Shown here: positions 7,623 through 16,470 of the stretch, piece after piece
Position numbering within the stretch: the first letter of the stretch is position 1
How the letters are laid out: each line of letters starts with the position of its first letter
From: Burkholderiaceae bacterium
Lineage (GTDB): Bacteria > Pseudomonadota > Gammaproteobacteria > Burkholderiales > Burkholderiaceae_B
Direction of reading: 5' to 3'
Length of the DNA stretch: 34,270 nucleotides
Assembly: GCA_017857895.1 (NCBI GenBank)
Contig: JAFMCG010000009.1
Span: forward strand, 1 to 34,270
Program-made: the position numbers and the translations under genes
The notes under the pieces: model-generated
Databases searched by the model: none
The model's input: only the letters and a program-made list of their open reading frames with translations
What the model was told of the DNA's origin: nothing

Positions 7623-8006
7623 TTAAGGCAGGTGGATCAGCGCTGGGGTAACACCATCATCACTGGCATTGACGCGACCAACTTTTGGGGCTGCCCGATC
7701 GACTGGGGTCAATGGCGGGGCGCAACTGACCTTGGGTGTGCCCGCGCACAAACCCGCGGATTTAAGTTTCTGGATTCGTTTGGCACCGATGCCAGATAGT
7801 CGCTCGGACAAGTGCTCCAAGGACTCATAGGGCCCTCTGGCTCGCTCAGCAACAATGCGCTGTGCAGTGGTCGTTCCAATGCCTTTAATGGACTCAAGCG
7901 CCTGCACAGAGGCCACATTGACGTCGACTGTGCCAGCCTGAACTGACCCGTTTAGTACAAGACCACAACAGCCTACTTTTAAAATCGTTCTAAGGCTCGC
8001 GACCAT
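7623..8006 (-). CDS. Secreted helix-hairpin-helix DNA-binding protein, ComEA-like
   Basis: The first 25 residues form a signal peptide ending near SVQAGT. Then comes a ComEA-type double helix-hairpin-helix domain: VDVNVASVQALESIKGIG, TTTAQRIVAERARGP, YESLEHLSERLSGIGAKR. Family members bind incoming DNA in the periplasm during natural transformation, though small ComEA-like proteins are also common in bacteria not known to be competent. After the domain there is a Pro/Ala-rich, Cys-containing tail of about 35 residues (from CAPPLTPV) that I do not recognise. The start has a good GGAG site 8 bases upstream. Total 127 residues. Confidence 0.82.
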   Translation of the reverse strand: MVASLRTILKVGCCGLVLNGSVQAGTVDVNVASVQALESIKGIGTTTAQRIVAERARGPYESLEHLSERLSGIGAKRIQKLKSAGLCAGTPKVSCAPPLTPVDRAAPKVGRVNASDDGVTPALIHLP

Positions 8007-8067
8007 CGCATCCGCTCCTTGACTTTGGCATCACAAGACCGAAGTCTGACTCGCCTCACGACAGGAA

Positions 8068-9063
8068 TCAATTGTGGTTTTGCGCAAGCTGATGGCGCAC
8101 GTAATCAGCCACGCCTGTTTGCACGTCTTTAAAAGACTTGTCGTAGCCGGCTTGCCTAAGCGCGGTCAGGTCGGCTTGGGTGTAGCTTTGATAACGCCCC
8201 TTCAAATCCTCTGGAAAAGCCACGTAGCGTAGGTACCCTTCACTGACAAGCTCACTGATGGACAGCGCCTTTTTTTGATGACTTTCACGCAACGTGTTGA
8301 TCACCGTACAGGCGACATCATTAAAAGGCTGGGCGCGTCCAGTGCCGCAATTGAAGATACCACTCGCGCCAGGATGATCCAAAAAGTGTAGGTTTACCGA
8401 AACCACGTCATCGACTGAAATAAAGTCGCGCATCTGTCCACCATCACCGTAACCATCCCAACCACCAAAGAGCTTGACATGACCGTCATTTTTGAACTGA
8501 TTCATGTTGTGAAAAGCGACCGAAGCCATCCGCGCTTTGTGCTGCTCTTGCGGACCGTAAACGTTAAAGTAACGCAGACCGACCACCTGAGCAGTCAGTT
8601 GATGTGTGCGTGCTCGCACGACTTGATCAAACAGAAACTTCGAGTAACCGTAAACATTTAGAGGACGCTCATTGACCAACAACTCAGCGTAATCGGGGCC
8701 GGCGCCGTAGACGGCAGCAGAAGAGGCATAAATAAACGGTACACGATGCCGTTGGGCCCATTCAAACAACTCTAAAGTGACGCGATAGTTGTTATCCATC
8801 ATGTATTGGCCGTTGCGCTCAGTGGTGTCTGAGCAAGCCCCTTGATGAAAAATCGCCTCTATTTTGGGTGCTGTGTCAGCCGCGATTAGGGCACGAAACA
8901 CGTCTTTATGCTGGTAATCGGCGATCTGACAACCCACCAAATTAACGAACTTATCGCCATCGGTTAAGTCATCGACAGCCAGTATATTCACCACCCCGCG
9001 AGTATTTAAGCCACGCACGATATTCGAACCAATGAAGCCAGCAGCGCCGGTGACCACAATCAT
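8068..9063 (-). CDS. hldD: ADP-L-glycero-D-manno-heptose-6-epimerase
   Basis: It carries out the last step of ADP-heptose synthesis for the LPS inner core, epimerising C6 of ADP-D-glycero-D-manno-heptose. It is an extended short-chain dehydrogenase: [10 protein letters not shown] nucleotide loop (6-15), [18 protein letters not shown], and YGYSKFLFD as the YxxxK active site. [10 protein letters not shown] and [17 protein letters not shown] are family-specific. 331 residues, normal. Its ATG overlaps the hldA stop by 4 bases (ATGA), so the two heptose genes are translationally coupled. Confidence 0.96.
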   Translation of the reverse strand: MIVVTGAAGFIGSNIVRGLNTRGVVNILAVDDLTDGDKFVNLVGCQIADYQHKDVFRALIAADTAPKIEAIFHQGACSDTTERNGQYMMDNNYRVTLELFEWAQRHRVPFIYASSAAVYGAGPDYAELLVNERPLNVYGYSKFLFDQVVRARTHQLTAQVVGLRYFNVYGPQEQHKARMASVAFHNMNQFKNDGHVKLFGGWDGYGDGGQMRDFISVDDVVSVNLHFLDHPGASGIFNCGTGRAQPFNDVACTVINTLRESHQKKALSISELVSEGYLRYVAFPEDLKGRYQSYTQADLTALRQAGYDKSFKDVQTGVADYVRHQLAQNHN

Positions 9064-9989
9064 GCCAATTCCTCCGCAGTGACAGTCGAAGTACCCAATT
9101 TACCCACCACAATACCGCCTGCTTTATTGGCCCATTGCATGGCTTGCTCCCAAGAAGCGCCAGTGGCTTTGATAACCGCCAAGGTCGCCAGCACCGTATC
9201 CCCAGCACCTGACACATCAAATACCTCTTGCGCTTGAGCGGCAACATCAAAGCGAGCCGCCTGAACAAAGAGCGACATGCCTTGCTCTGAACGCGTCACC
9301 AGTAAGGCCTGTAAAGACAATTGCTCGCGTAAGCTTTGGGCGCGTTTTTCCAGATCGGCCTCGTCAACCCAGTGACCCACCGCCAATTGCATCTCAGCGC
9401 GGTTAGGGGTGACCAAGCTCGCGCCATGATAGCGGCTATAGTCTGATCCTTTCGGATCCACCAAAACGGGCACATCCAACGCCTTGGCCGCTTGAATCAA
9501 CTGAGCCACGTTTTCTAGGGCGCCTTTGGCATAGTCAGACAAGACCAACACGTCATGGGCTTGAATCAATGACAGCACGGCCTCATTGAGGCGACCCACA
9601 CACTCGGGCGAGGGCGTCTGCTCAAAATCAACCCGAACCATTTGTTGTTGGCGGCCCAGCACACGCATTTTTAGGGTCGTTGGATGGTCATCATCGTCCA
9701 TTAAGACAGTTTCAATACCGGCCTCTGTCAGCATGGCATGAACCTTTAACCCAGGCTCGTCTCGGCCCACGATACCCGCTAGCGTGACGCGAGCGCCTAA
9801 CGCAGAGGCATTGCGCGCGACGTTGGCAGCCCCGCCTAATCGGTCTTCGCGGCGCGCCACGCGCACCACGGGCACGGGGGCTTCGGGTGAAATACGCTCA
9901 ACGTCGCCAAACCAATAGCGGTCAAGCATCACATCGCCCACCACCAACACACGCACTTGCGCGACCCTTTCAGTGGGAAACTGGCTCAT
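9060..9989 (-). CDS. hldA: D-glycero-beta-D-manno-heptose-7-phosphate kinase (split HldE kinase domain)
   Basis: It is a PfkB/ribokinase-family kinase adding phosphate at C1 of heptose-7-phosphate in ADP-heptose synthesis. Motifs are [20 protein letters not shown] near the N-terminus, [12 protein letters not shown], and the C-terminal anion hole and catalytic Asp in [14 protein letters not shown]. At 309 residues it has only the kinase half of HldE; the adenylyltransferase half (HldC) must be encoded elsewhere, as usual in Burkholderiales. I chose the ATG at 9989 ([15 protein letters not shown]), which overlaps the lapB stop as ATGA; an upstream frame extension would lie inside lapB. Confidence 0.94.
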   Translation of the reverse strand: MSQFPTERVAQVRVLVVGDVMLDRYWFGDVERISPEAPVPVVRVARREDRLGGAANVARNASALGARVTLAGIVGRDEPGLKVHAMLTEAGIETVLMDDDDHPTTLKMRVLGRQQQMVRVDFEQTPSPECVGRLNEAVLSLIQAHDVLVLSDYAKGALENVAQLIQAAKALDVPVLVDPKGSDYSRYHGASLVTPNRAEMQLAVGHWVDEADLEKRAQSLREQLSLQALLVTRSEQGMSLFVQAARFDVAAQAQEVFDVSGAGDTVLATLAVIKATGASWEQAMQWANKAGGIVVGKLGTSTVTAEELA

Positions 9990-11185
9990 TGCAACTCTTC
10001 CAAACGACGGGGAGGATACGTCTCCCAACCATGACACCCAGGACACTGCCAGTAGAACGCTTTCGCTTGAAACCCACACACTCGGCAGCCATAACGCTCA
10101 AGTCGTTGGGTATGACGACTGATAAGCTTTTGCAGTAAAGCCGTGTCGATGGGTGCCAAAGAAACCGACGTCTCGGTTTTGGCGCTCACGCGCAAGGCAT
10201 GCTCAAAACCCAACAAGCTCGGGTTTTGGGTCAGCGCTTGCTCGGCAAACGCCCACGCAGCTTCACCGCCCTCTTGACTGTTGATGAGCCCAAAGACGAC
10301 ATCAAACAAGTCCAAACTGGGGTATTGCTCGTACTGGGTCAGCAATAAACGCAAAAGCGCGCTCGATTCGTCTGTTGCCGCGAAGTTGACCTGTAGCTCA
10401 TCGGCAACCAAGCCCACATATTCAGGTGCGTCTTTCATGACTTGACGCAAATGCTGACGCTCAAGCGCCCCGTCGCCTTCACCCTGCGCGATGGCAGCCG
10501 CTAACATCAAAACTCGGGCGTGTGAGGCATGAGTGCTGTCATCCGCGGCATCTAAGCCTTGGCGAGCCAAGTCTAGCGCGTCTTTAGCCGCTAACACATC
10601 AGTGGGTTGTTGGGTCAGACGTGCTTGCGCCATTTCGCAGTGGTAGTGCACCAGTTGCGCCACTGACTCGCCCGTTAACTTGCCCAAGCGCGTCACTGCT
10701 TCGATGGCTCTCGGCCAGTCGTGCTCAGATTCATAGATTCGGACCAAAGCCCGGCTCGATGACTCTTCGTAGCGGGTATGACTGAGTTCCTTATAGGCCA
10801 GCTCAGCCCGATCCAACATCCCAGCTTTGAGATAGTCTTGCGCGATCTCGTGTAGCGCGTGCTCACGTTCTCGCACGGGTAAATCTGAGCGCGACAGCAG
10901 GCTTTGATGAACACGGATAGCACGCTCCATTTCGCCTCGGCGGCGAAACAGACTACCGAGTGCAAAGTGCAACTCGGTAGTCTCAGGGTCAAGCTTGGCG
11001 ACCTCGATAAAAGCATCAATTGCCCGATCGGGCTGCTCATTGAGCAGAAAATTTAAGCCCTTGAAGTACGAATCCGGCAAGGCCCGGGTTTCTGAGAGCA
11101 TCTGCCGAAAATCGAACCGAGCGGCAACCCATCCCAGTCCAAATAGTAGGGGAAACAGAATCAACCACCAGGATTCAAAATCCAT
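9986..11185 (-). CDS. lapB: LPS assembly protein LapB (YciM), TPR protein with C-terminal rubredoxin-like metal site
   Basis: It is an inner-membrane protein that controls LPS amount by bringing LpxC to FtsH for degradation. One N-terminal membrane helix (about residues 5-22, WWLILFPLLFGLGWVAARF) is followed by tetratricopeptide repeats (for example FLLNEQPDRAIDAFIEVAKL, ELHFALGSLFRRRGEMERAI). It ends in the metal knuckles Cys367-x-x-Cys370 and Cys381-x-x-Cys384. Length 399 is normal. It follows lapA by 20 bases and overlaps hldA by 4 bases, which puts LPS quantity control and heptose synthesis in one transcript. Confidence 0.95.
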   Translation of the reverse strand: MDFESWWLILFPLLFGLGWVAARFDFRQMLSETRALPDSYFKGLNFLLNEQPDRAIDAFIEVAKLDPETTELHFALGSLFRRRGEMERAIRVHQSLLSRSDLPVREREHALHEIAQDYLKAGMLDRAELAYKELSHTRYEESSSRALVRIYESEHDWPRAIEAVTRLGKLTGESVAQLVHYHCEMAQARLTQQPTDVLAAKDALDLARQGLDAADDSTHASHARVLMLAAAIAQGEGDGALERQHLRQVMKDAPEYVGLVADELQVNFAATDESSALLRLLLTQYEQYPSLDLFDVVFGLINSQEGGEAAWAFAEQALTQNPSLLGFEHALRVSAKTETSVSLAPIDTALLQKLISRHTQRLERYGCRVCGFQAKAFYWQCPGCHGWETYPPRRLEELQ

Positions 11186-11205
11186 AAAAACTCACCAATT
11201 CCGTA

Positions 11206-11511
11206 TCAAAGCGGTGTGCTGTCTGTCACGGTTGCAGTCGTTTTGGATTGGCTAACCAAAGACTGCACTTTATTAAGATCTTTTTTAAGTCGGCCAGCTT
11301 CACGGCGACCCCGCCACGTGCTCGGCAGCATGATGACAACGCCCAACAAACCACCCACTGCAAACGTCACCAACATCACAACAATTAACGGCACATCAGA
11401 CCACAGAATACCGTCAAAGAAGACGACCTCGACCGGTGCCGTGTTCTTGTAAGCGAACAGCACCACAAACACAAAAACCACCAGTTTGATAGTCCAAGCT
11501 AGATAACGCAT
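11206..11511 (-). CDS. lapA: LPS assembly protein LapA (YciS)
   Basis: It is a small inner-membrane partner of LapB. The ATG at 11511 (MRYLAWTIKLVVFVFVV) has GGAGAG about 10 bases upstream and gives 101 residues; a longer frame from 11565 adds 18 unlikely residues. Two membrane helices are visible (about 6-24 and 42-65). Then a basic segment (STWRGRREAGRLKKDL) and a short coiled-coil-like tail follow, as in the DUF1049 family. It is directly upstream of lapB. Confidence 0.9.
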   Translation of the reverse strand: MRYLAWTIKLVVFVFVVLFAYKNTAPVEVVFFDGILWSDVPLIVVMLVTFAVGGLLGVVIMLPSTWRGRREAGRLKKDLNKVQSLVSQSKTTATVTDSTPL

Positions 11512-11628
11512 GGCGAGTACTCTCCATTGAGAGAAACAGATAAATGGCGTCTTAAAACGCCCCATTAATTTTGATTGTAATCCAAGGGCTTGCGCGAACT
11601 AAACACACCCTTGACGCCAAGTGCGTTG

Positions 11629-12591
11629 CTAGGCTCGCGGCTCAAACAATCGGGCCATTGAATCGACAATGCCCACTGGAGCGGACCAATCAAGAAGTGC
11701 CTTGGTCGCCGAAATATCCACCTGCAGACTTTCTGTCAGTCGATCGACATAACCAGACTTCCCGACCAAGCCAGCCAAGCCGCGCAGAAGAGAAACCGGA
11801 ACATTGATGGTTCGCGCAGGAAGATGGCCCGCTTGAGCGATCAGGCGCACCAGCTCAAGTGTGCTCAGGTCATGATCATCGCTGACCAAAAAGGCTTGAT
11901 TTGCCGCTGCTTTATGCCAGGTTGCTGTCACAATCAGGTCAACGAGATTATCGAGCCCAACCAAGCTACGTGCGTTTTGATCCATGGCGCCAACAGGTAG
12001 GGGCACCCCTTTGGCTAGCCAGCGCATCAGCAAAGCCAAATTACCACTGGCACCAGGACCATAGACCAGAGGTGGTCGGATGATCACCAACTCTAAACCA
12101 GTTTTAGTGGCGATGTCACGCAGCCCTTGTTCTGCCTGATACTTTGAAATGGCGTATGCGCCAAGAGGACAAAGTGCTTGATTGACCTCAAAAGGCTTGC
12201 CTAACTCAGTGCGTTCGCCATGCACTTTGACGGTGCTGAGATAAACAAATCGCTTCACCCCTGCCCGGACCGCAGCCCGCGCCACGGTTAATGTTCCGTT
12301 GACATTGATTTGGGTAAACAAATCGGTATCGTCAGCATGCGTGGTCATCACGTGCACCCTTGCTGCCGTGTGCACCACCACCTCACAACCAGCCAAAGCA
12401 GCAGTCCAGTCTTGTTCAGCCCCGGTGCCCAACAAGTCAGGCGCTAAGCGCGCTGACACATACGCCAAGCGTGCCAAATGCGCTGCACTGCGCTCAGTCC
12501 GGAAGGCAGCAACAACAGGTGTTTTTTGATCAGATAAGCGTGTGCAGAGCGCAGAGCCCACAAAACCATTAGCACCTGTCACAAAAATCAT
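11629..12591 (-). CDS. NAD-dependent sugar-nucleotide epimerase/dehydratase (GalE/WbpV-like)
   Basis: It is an extended short-chain dehydrogenase probably acting on a UDP-sugar. GANGFVGSAL (6-15) is the NAD loop, VVHTAARVHVM and NVNGTLTVARAA follow, YLSTVKVHGE carries the catalytic Ser/Thr, and YAISKYQAE is the YxxxK site. The pattern resembles WbpV/WbmF-type UDP-GlcNAc 4-epimerases of O-antigen clusters. No glycosyltransferase or other O-antigen gene is next to it, so the substrate is open. I chose the ATG at 12591 because MIFVTGANGFVG is the normal fold start. It interrupts the usual ihfB-lapA adjacency; gaps are 81 bases to ihfB and 117 to lapA. Confidence 0.82.
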   Translation of the reverse strand: MIFVTGANGFVGSALCTRLSDQKTPVVAAFRTERSAAHLARLAYVSARLAPDLLGTGAEQDWTAALAGCEVVVHTAARVHVMTTHADDTDLFTQINVNGTLTVARAAVRAGVKRFVYLSTVKVHGERTELGKPFEVNQALCPLGAYAISKYQAEQGLRDIATKTGLELVIIRPPLVYGPGASGNLALLMRWLAKGVPLPVGAMDQNARSLVGLDNLVDLIVTATWHKAAANQAFLVSDDHDLSTLELVRLIAQAGHLPARTINVPVSLLRGLAGLVGKSGYVDRLTESLQVDISATKALLDWSAPVGIVDSMARLFEPRA

Positions 12592-12672
12592 GGCATGTTG
12601 TCCATAAAGTGTTGACACTGCTCGGTAGTGCAACACAATGGGCTAGGGGCAAAAGGCTTTTGCCTGCGAGGC

Positions 12673-12963
12673 TTACTGGTCTTTGAGACCATCGACGCTT
12701 TCACGCAACGCCTTACCTGCTTTGAAATGAGGAACCAGCTTGCCGGGCACCATGACTTTCTCGCCGGTCTTGGGATTACGTCCAATACGGGGTGCACGTT
12801 GTGATAACGCAAAACTACCGAAGCCGCGTATCTCGATGCGATGACCATCAGCCAGTGATTGAATCATGGCATCAATGATGGTTTTAACAGCGAAGTCGGC
12901 ATCATTGGCAACAAGCTGTGGGTAGCTTGCCGCCAATGCCGCGATTAGTTCTGACTTAGTCAC
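12673..12963 (-). CDS. ihfB: Integration host factor beta subunit
   Basis: It is a nucleoid protein that binds and bends DNA as the IhfA-IhfB heterodimer. The 96-residue sequence is complete: [32 protein letters not shown], and the DNA-intercalating arm [20 protein letters not shown], whose VPGK is IhfB/HU-like. The start codon is GTG at 12963. It lies 22 bases after rpsA, the common rpsA-ihfB arrangement of proteobacteria, and is presumably transcribed from the rpsA promoter. Confidence 0.95.
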   Translation of the reverse strand: MTKSELIAALAASYPQLVANDADFAVKTIIDAMIQSLADGHRIEIRGFGSFALSQRAPRIGRNPKTGEKVMVPGKLVPHFKAGKALRESVDGLKDQ

Positions 12964-12985
12964 AACGCACAGGATCCCAAGTCAC

Positions 12986-14704
12986 TTACTCGTCGTCTTT
13001 GGCTTGTTCCAACTTGGCTTTCAGCAAAGCACCAAGATTGGTTGTGCCACTGCTGGCACCAACTTCAGACATACGCTGCAAGGTATCAGCAGTGTCGGCG
13101 TTATCGCGAGCCTTAATTGAAAGCTGGATCGAACGCGTCTTTCTGTCAACGTTCACGATCATGGCTTCAATCTCTTCGCCTTCTTTCATGACTGTGGTTG
13201 CATCATCGACACGACCTGAGGACATTTCAGAAGCACGCAGATAACCTTCAACTTCCAGAGACAAGGTAACAACAGCACCTTTGGCGTCAACTGTCTTAAC
13301 GGTGCCTTGAACGACAGCACCCTTGTCATGTGTTGACACGAAGTTATTGAATGGATCACCTTCGAGTTGCTTGACACCCAGCGAAATGCGCTCTTTGTCG
13401 GTGTCGATGGCCAACACAACGGCTTCAAGCTCATCGCCCTTTTTGAAGTTGCGAACCGCTTCTTCACCGGTCTCAGCCCATGACAAGTCAGACAAGTGCA
13501 CCAAACCATCAATGCCACCTGGCAAACCAACAAACACGCCGAAGTCAGTGATTGACTTGATGGCACCGCTGACCTTGTCGCCACGCTTGAAGTTGGTTGC
13601 AAACTCTTCCCATGGATTCTGACGACACTGCTTCATTCCCAAGGAAATACGGCGACGGTCTTCGTCAATCTCAAGGACCATGACTTCAACTTCTTCACCA
13701 AGCGTCACAACTTTGCGTGGATCGACGTTCTTGTTGGTCCAATCCATTTCAGAAACGTGAACCAAGCCTTCAATACCCGCTTCGACTTCAACGAATGAAC
13801 CGTAGTCGGTCAAGTTTGTCACTTTACCGAACAAACGGGTACCTTGTGGATAACGGCGAGCCAGACCGACCCATGGGTCTTCGCCAAGTTGCTTCACACC
13901 CAAGGACACACGGCTCTTCTCTTGGTCGAACTTCAATACTTTTGCTTCGATTTCTTGACCAACCGCTAACACTTCTGATGGGTGGCGAACGCGACGCCAT
14001 GCCATATCGGTGATGTGTAATAGGCCGTCGATACCGCCAAGGTCAACAAACGCACCGTAATCGGTAATATTCTTAACAACGCCTTTGATGATGGCGCCTT
14101 CTTTGAGGTTTTCAAGCAACTTCTGACGCTCTTCGCCCATGCTGACTTCAAGCACAGCACGGCGCGAAACAACCACGTTGTTGCGCTTGCGATCAAGCTT
14201 GATGACTTTAAAGTCAAGCGTTTTGCCTTCGTATGGTGTGGTGTCTTTAACGGGACGCACATCAACCAATGAACCAGGCAAAAAGGCACGGATGCCATTG
14301 GTCATGACGGTCAGGCCGCCTTTGACTTTGCCTGTAATCGTTCCGACAACCAGCTCATTGCTTTCCAATGCTTTTTCTAACGACAACCAAGCTGAAAGGC
14401 GTTTGGCACGGTCACGCGACAAGATGGTGTCGCCGTAACCGTTTTCGAGCGAGTCGATGGCCACTGACACGAAGTCACCGGGTTCGACTTCAAGCTCGCC
14501 TTGGTCGTTTAGAAACTCTTCGACCGGGATCAAGGCTTCGGACTTTAGGCCTGCGTTAACCACAACAAAATTGTGATCGATTCGCACAACTTCAGCTGAA
14601 ATCACTTCGCCGGATTTCATATCCTGCTTTTTGATACTTTCGGCAAAGAGGTCGGCGAAACTGACTTCGCCTAGTAAGAGCGCATTGGGGGATTCTATTG
14701 ACAT
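12986..14704 (-). CDS. rpsA: 30S ribosomal protein S1
   Basis: It binds mRNA on the small ribosomal subunit and helps start translation of structured or SD-poor messages. Six S1 (OB-fold) repeats are visible, for example [37 protein letters not shown] and [18 protein letters not shown], each followed by VSLGVKQL-like ends. Length is 572 residues. The ATG at 14704 ([11 protein letters not shown]) is preferred over a TTG five codons upstream. It normally follows cmk; here cmk is 10 kb away and rpsA follows ubiG, so it needs its own promoter. Confidence 0.97.
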   Translation of the reverse strand: MSIESPNALLLGEVSFADLFAESIKKQDMKSGEVISAEVVRIDHNFVVVNAGLKSEALIPVEEFLNDQGELEVEPGDFVSVAIDSLENGYGDTILSRDRAKRLSAWLSLEKALESNELVVGTITGKVKGGLTVMTNGIRAFLPGSLVDVRPVKDTTPYEGKTLDFKVIKLDRKRNNVVVSRRAVLEVSMGEERQKLLENLKEGAIIKGVVKNITDYGAFVDLGGIDGLLHITDMAWRRVRHPSEVLAVGQEIEAKVLKFDQEKSRVSLGVKQLGEDPWVGLARRYPQGTRLFGKVTNLTDYGSFVEVEAGIEGLVHVSEMDWTNKNVDPRKVVTLGEEVEVMVLEIDEDRRRISLGMKQCRQNPWEEFATNFKRGDKVSGAIKSITDFGVFVGLPGGIDGLVHLSDLSWAETGEEAVRNFKKGDELEAVVLAIDTDKERISLGVKQLEGDPFNNFVSTHDKGAVVQGTVKTVDAKGAVVTLSLEVEGYLRASEMSSGRVDDATTVMKEGEEIEAMIVNVDRKTRSIQLSIKARDNADTADTLQRMSEVGASSGTTNLGALLKAKLEQAKDDE

Positions 14705-15031
14705 GTAAAAAGTTTCCAAGGGATCGGTTGATCCAGGTTCTCGCCCGAAATACCCGAGCGGTGTTAGATAAAGCCATCGAATGCTTCATGTTCAAAAGCA
14801 ACATTCAATGGACGCTGATTAAAACCTAACTTAAGGTAAAAACGCAGATTTCGACTCAATTAATACCGTTAATGATCACTAAGGCGGTCATTAAAGACAG
14901 GAATGCGCGCAGCTGCCTAAAAAATTAGTTAGCCTCAAAGAATAGCACAAAAATTCCTTGCCTGATCAAGTGCTTAGCTCAAAAGTTACAAGAAAAATGG
15001 TGTGCCAGTTGAATTGAGGAAACCATCCACG
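14705..15031. other. rpsA leader / ubiG-rpsA intergenic region
   Basis: 327 bases without a gene. On the minus strand it should hold the rpsA promoter and a leader of up to about 230 bases. A perfect 7-bp inverted repeat, TTAATGA at 14869-14875 and TCATTAA at 14888-14894, lies inside it. I see no clear terminator behind ubiG, so read-through into rpsA is possible. This is also one of the two junctions of the inferred inversion. Confidence 0.5.
14939..14944 (-). promoter_or_regulatory. Candidate extended -10 element for rpsA
   Basis: On the minus strand the sequence TGCTATTCT gives an extended -10 (TGn before TATTCT). The best upstream hexamer, TTGATC, is 19 bases away, which is long. Transcripts from here would have a leader of about 230 bases before rpsA. 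Judged by eye only. Confidence 0.35.
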
Positions 15032-15790
15032 TCAGCGCGCGGCTTTGCGGGCTCCCACCATGTAGTTAACGCTGGTGTCCTGACCCAGTTTGTAGGTCTT
15101 AGAAAAAGGGTTGTACGTCATGCCTTTGAAAGCCACTATTTCCAAACCGGCCGCTCGGCAGGCTTCGGCCAATTCACTGGGTTTGATAAAGGCTTCCCAC
15201 TGATGCGTACCTTTTGGTAAGAGCTTTAAAACATATTCCGCACCGATAATGGCAAAAAGATATGACTTTGGATTGCGATTCAACGTTGAAAAAAACAACC
15301 AACCACCCGGCTTTACGAGTTCTGAGCACGCCTGAACAACTGAAGCAGGATTTGGCACGTGCTCAAGCATCTCCATACAAGCCACAACGTCGTACTGCTC
15401 GCTTTGCTCAACGGCCAGTTTTTCCGCACTGATTTTTCGATAGTTGACCCGAACACCCGACTCAAGGCTGTGTAGCTTTGCGACGGTCAGTGACTTGTCA
15501 GCCAAATCGATACCCGTAACATCTGCGCCATCAAGGGCCATTGCCTCAGCCAAAATACCGCCACCACAACCCACGTCAACGATTCGCTTGCCATTCAACG
15601 CAGTCGACGAATCGGATGGGTTAATCAAAGACTTGATCCATGCCAGGCGCAATGGATTGATCACATGCAAAGGCTTGAACTCGCTATTGGGGTCCCACCA
15701 ACGTGATGCCAAAGCACTGAATTTTTCAATTTCGGCAGGATCAACGTTTTGAATAGGTTCAGCCGCTGGATCTGTTTCTGTGTGAGCCAT
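15032..15790 (-). CDS. ubiG: Ubiquinone biosynthesis O-methyltransferase
   Basis: It performs both O-methylations in ubiquinone synthesis, using SAM. Motifs are the family N-terminus [21 protein letters not shown] (the first 20 residues are enough to recognise it), SAM motif [11 protein letters not shown] (71-80), CMEMLEHV, and [15 protein letters not shown]. Length 252 is slightly above the usual 230-245 because of a short N-terminal extension. It lies behind ompA, separated by a strong terminator, and is followed by rpsA rather than by gph as in related genomes. Confidence 0.95.
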   Translation of the reverse strand: MAHTETDPAAEPIQNVDPAEIEKFSALASRWWDPNSEFKPLHVINPLRLAWIKSLINPSDSSTALNGKRIVDVGCGGGILAEAMALDGADVTGIDLADKSLTVAKLHSLESGVRVNYRKISAEKLAVEQSEQYDVVACMEMLEHVPNPASVVQACSELVKPGGWLFFSTLNRNPKSYLFAIIGAEYVLKLLPKGTHQWEAFIKPSELAEACRAAGLEIVAFKGMTYNPFSKTYKLGQDTSVNYMVGARKAAR

Positions 15791-15862
15791 GATTCATACC
15801 TTTTGATGAGCCTTGATTGTCTCAGATCATTGCTTAAACGGATCAAAAACCCCATGCCGGCA

Positions 15863-15890
15863 TTAAAAAAGCCTCCCGAAGGAGGCTCTT
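15863..15890 (-). terminator. Rho-independent terminator of ompA
   Basis: The stem AGCCTCC/GGAGGCT (15870-15876 and 15881-15887) closes on a four-base loop, which reads TTCG on the minus strand. Six T follow on that strand (15864-15869 as A). It lies 20 bases behind the ompA stop and should separate the abundant ompA message from ubiG. A shorter T run on the plus side could make it weakly bidirectional. Confidence 0.88.
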
Positions 15891-15909
15891 TTAAATCGGT
15901 TAAACCGAA

Positions 15910-16470
15910 TTACTTACGGCTACCGACTATCTCAACTTCAACCCGACGGTTCTTCGCACGACCTTCAGCCGTTGCGTTTGAAGCGATTGGGTCAGCCTTG
16001 CCCTTGCCTTCCGTGTAGATGCGGTTGGCATCAACACCTTTGGAAACCAAATATGCCTTGACGGCGTTGGCACGGCGATCAGACAAACCAAGGTTGTACT
16101 GAACCGAACCGATTGCGTCGGTGTAACCAACGGCAATCACTGTCTCTAAGGAAATGGAATTAACTTGCTTAGCGACTTGATCAAGCAACTGACGGCCTTC
16201 AGGCTTCAAGTTGGCTTTGTCAAAGTCAAAGAATGTGTCAGCGTTAAACACAACTTTGCTTGCGACAGGTGCTGATTTCTTCTGTGCTACGCATGCTGGG
16301 TCAGCAGTTGCAGGGGTCCAGAAGTTATCTTGCCAGCACTGGCCAAAATTGCTACGCCATTCGTTGCCGAAGTTGTTGCGCCAGTTGTCATTTGCTTGCG
16401 CAGATGCCGCACCTGAAGCTGTCACGGCAGCAATGGCCAAGGCCAGAGCGATTTTTGAGGGCTTGTTCAT
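15910..16470 (-). CDS. ompA: OmpA-family outer-membrane protein with peptidoglycan-binding domain
   Basis: 186 residues from the ATG at 16470, chosen because GAGGAG sits 6 bases upstream and a clean signal peptide follows (MNKPSKIALALAIAAVTASG, cut near ASAQA). The short mature N-terminal part is Trp/Phe-rich with three repeats (WRNNFG, WRSNFG, WQDNFW) and ends in the TPATADPAC motif with two Cys, as in Bordetella-type OmpA, which lack the 8-strand barrel of E. coli OmpA. The C-terminal OmpA domain (from about residue 75) has TFFDFDKANLKPEG, the meso-DAP site region VGYTDAIGS..YNLGLSDRRA, and GKGKADPIASN. It anchors the outer membrane to peptidoglycan. It is divergent from gyrA. Confidence 0.93.
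   Translation of the reverse strand: MNKPSKIALALAIAAVTASGAASAQANDNWRNNFGNEWRSNFGQCWQDNFWTPATADPACVAQKKSAPVASKVVFNADTFFDFDKANLKPEGRQLLDQVAKQVNSISLETVIAVGYTDAIGSVQYNLGLSDRRANAVKAYLVSKGVDANRIYTEGKGKADPIASNATAEGRAKNRRVEVEIVGSRK

Noticed and set aside
11546-11561. GGCGT...ACGCC hairpin between the epimerase gene and lapA as a terminator
   Set aside because: Five-bp stem with a weak T-rich tail; may slow transcription but not supported as a terminator, and TACAAT just upstream of it has no good -35.
12999-14559. Several plus-strand frames opposite rpsA
   Set aside because: Low-complexity antisense shadows of S1 repeats, with no domain and no ribosome binding site.
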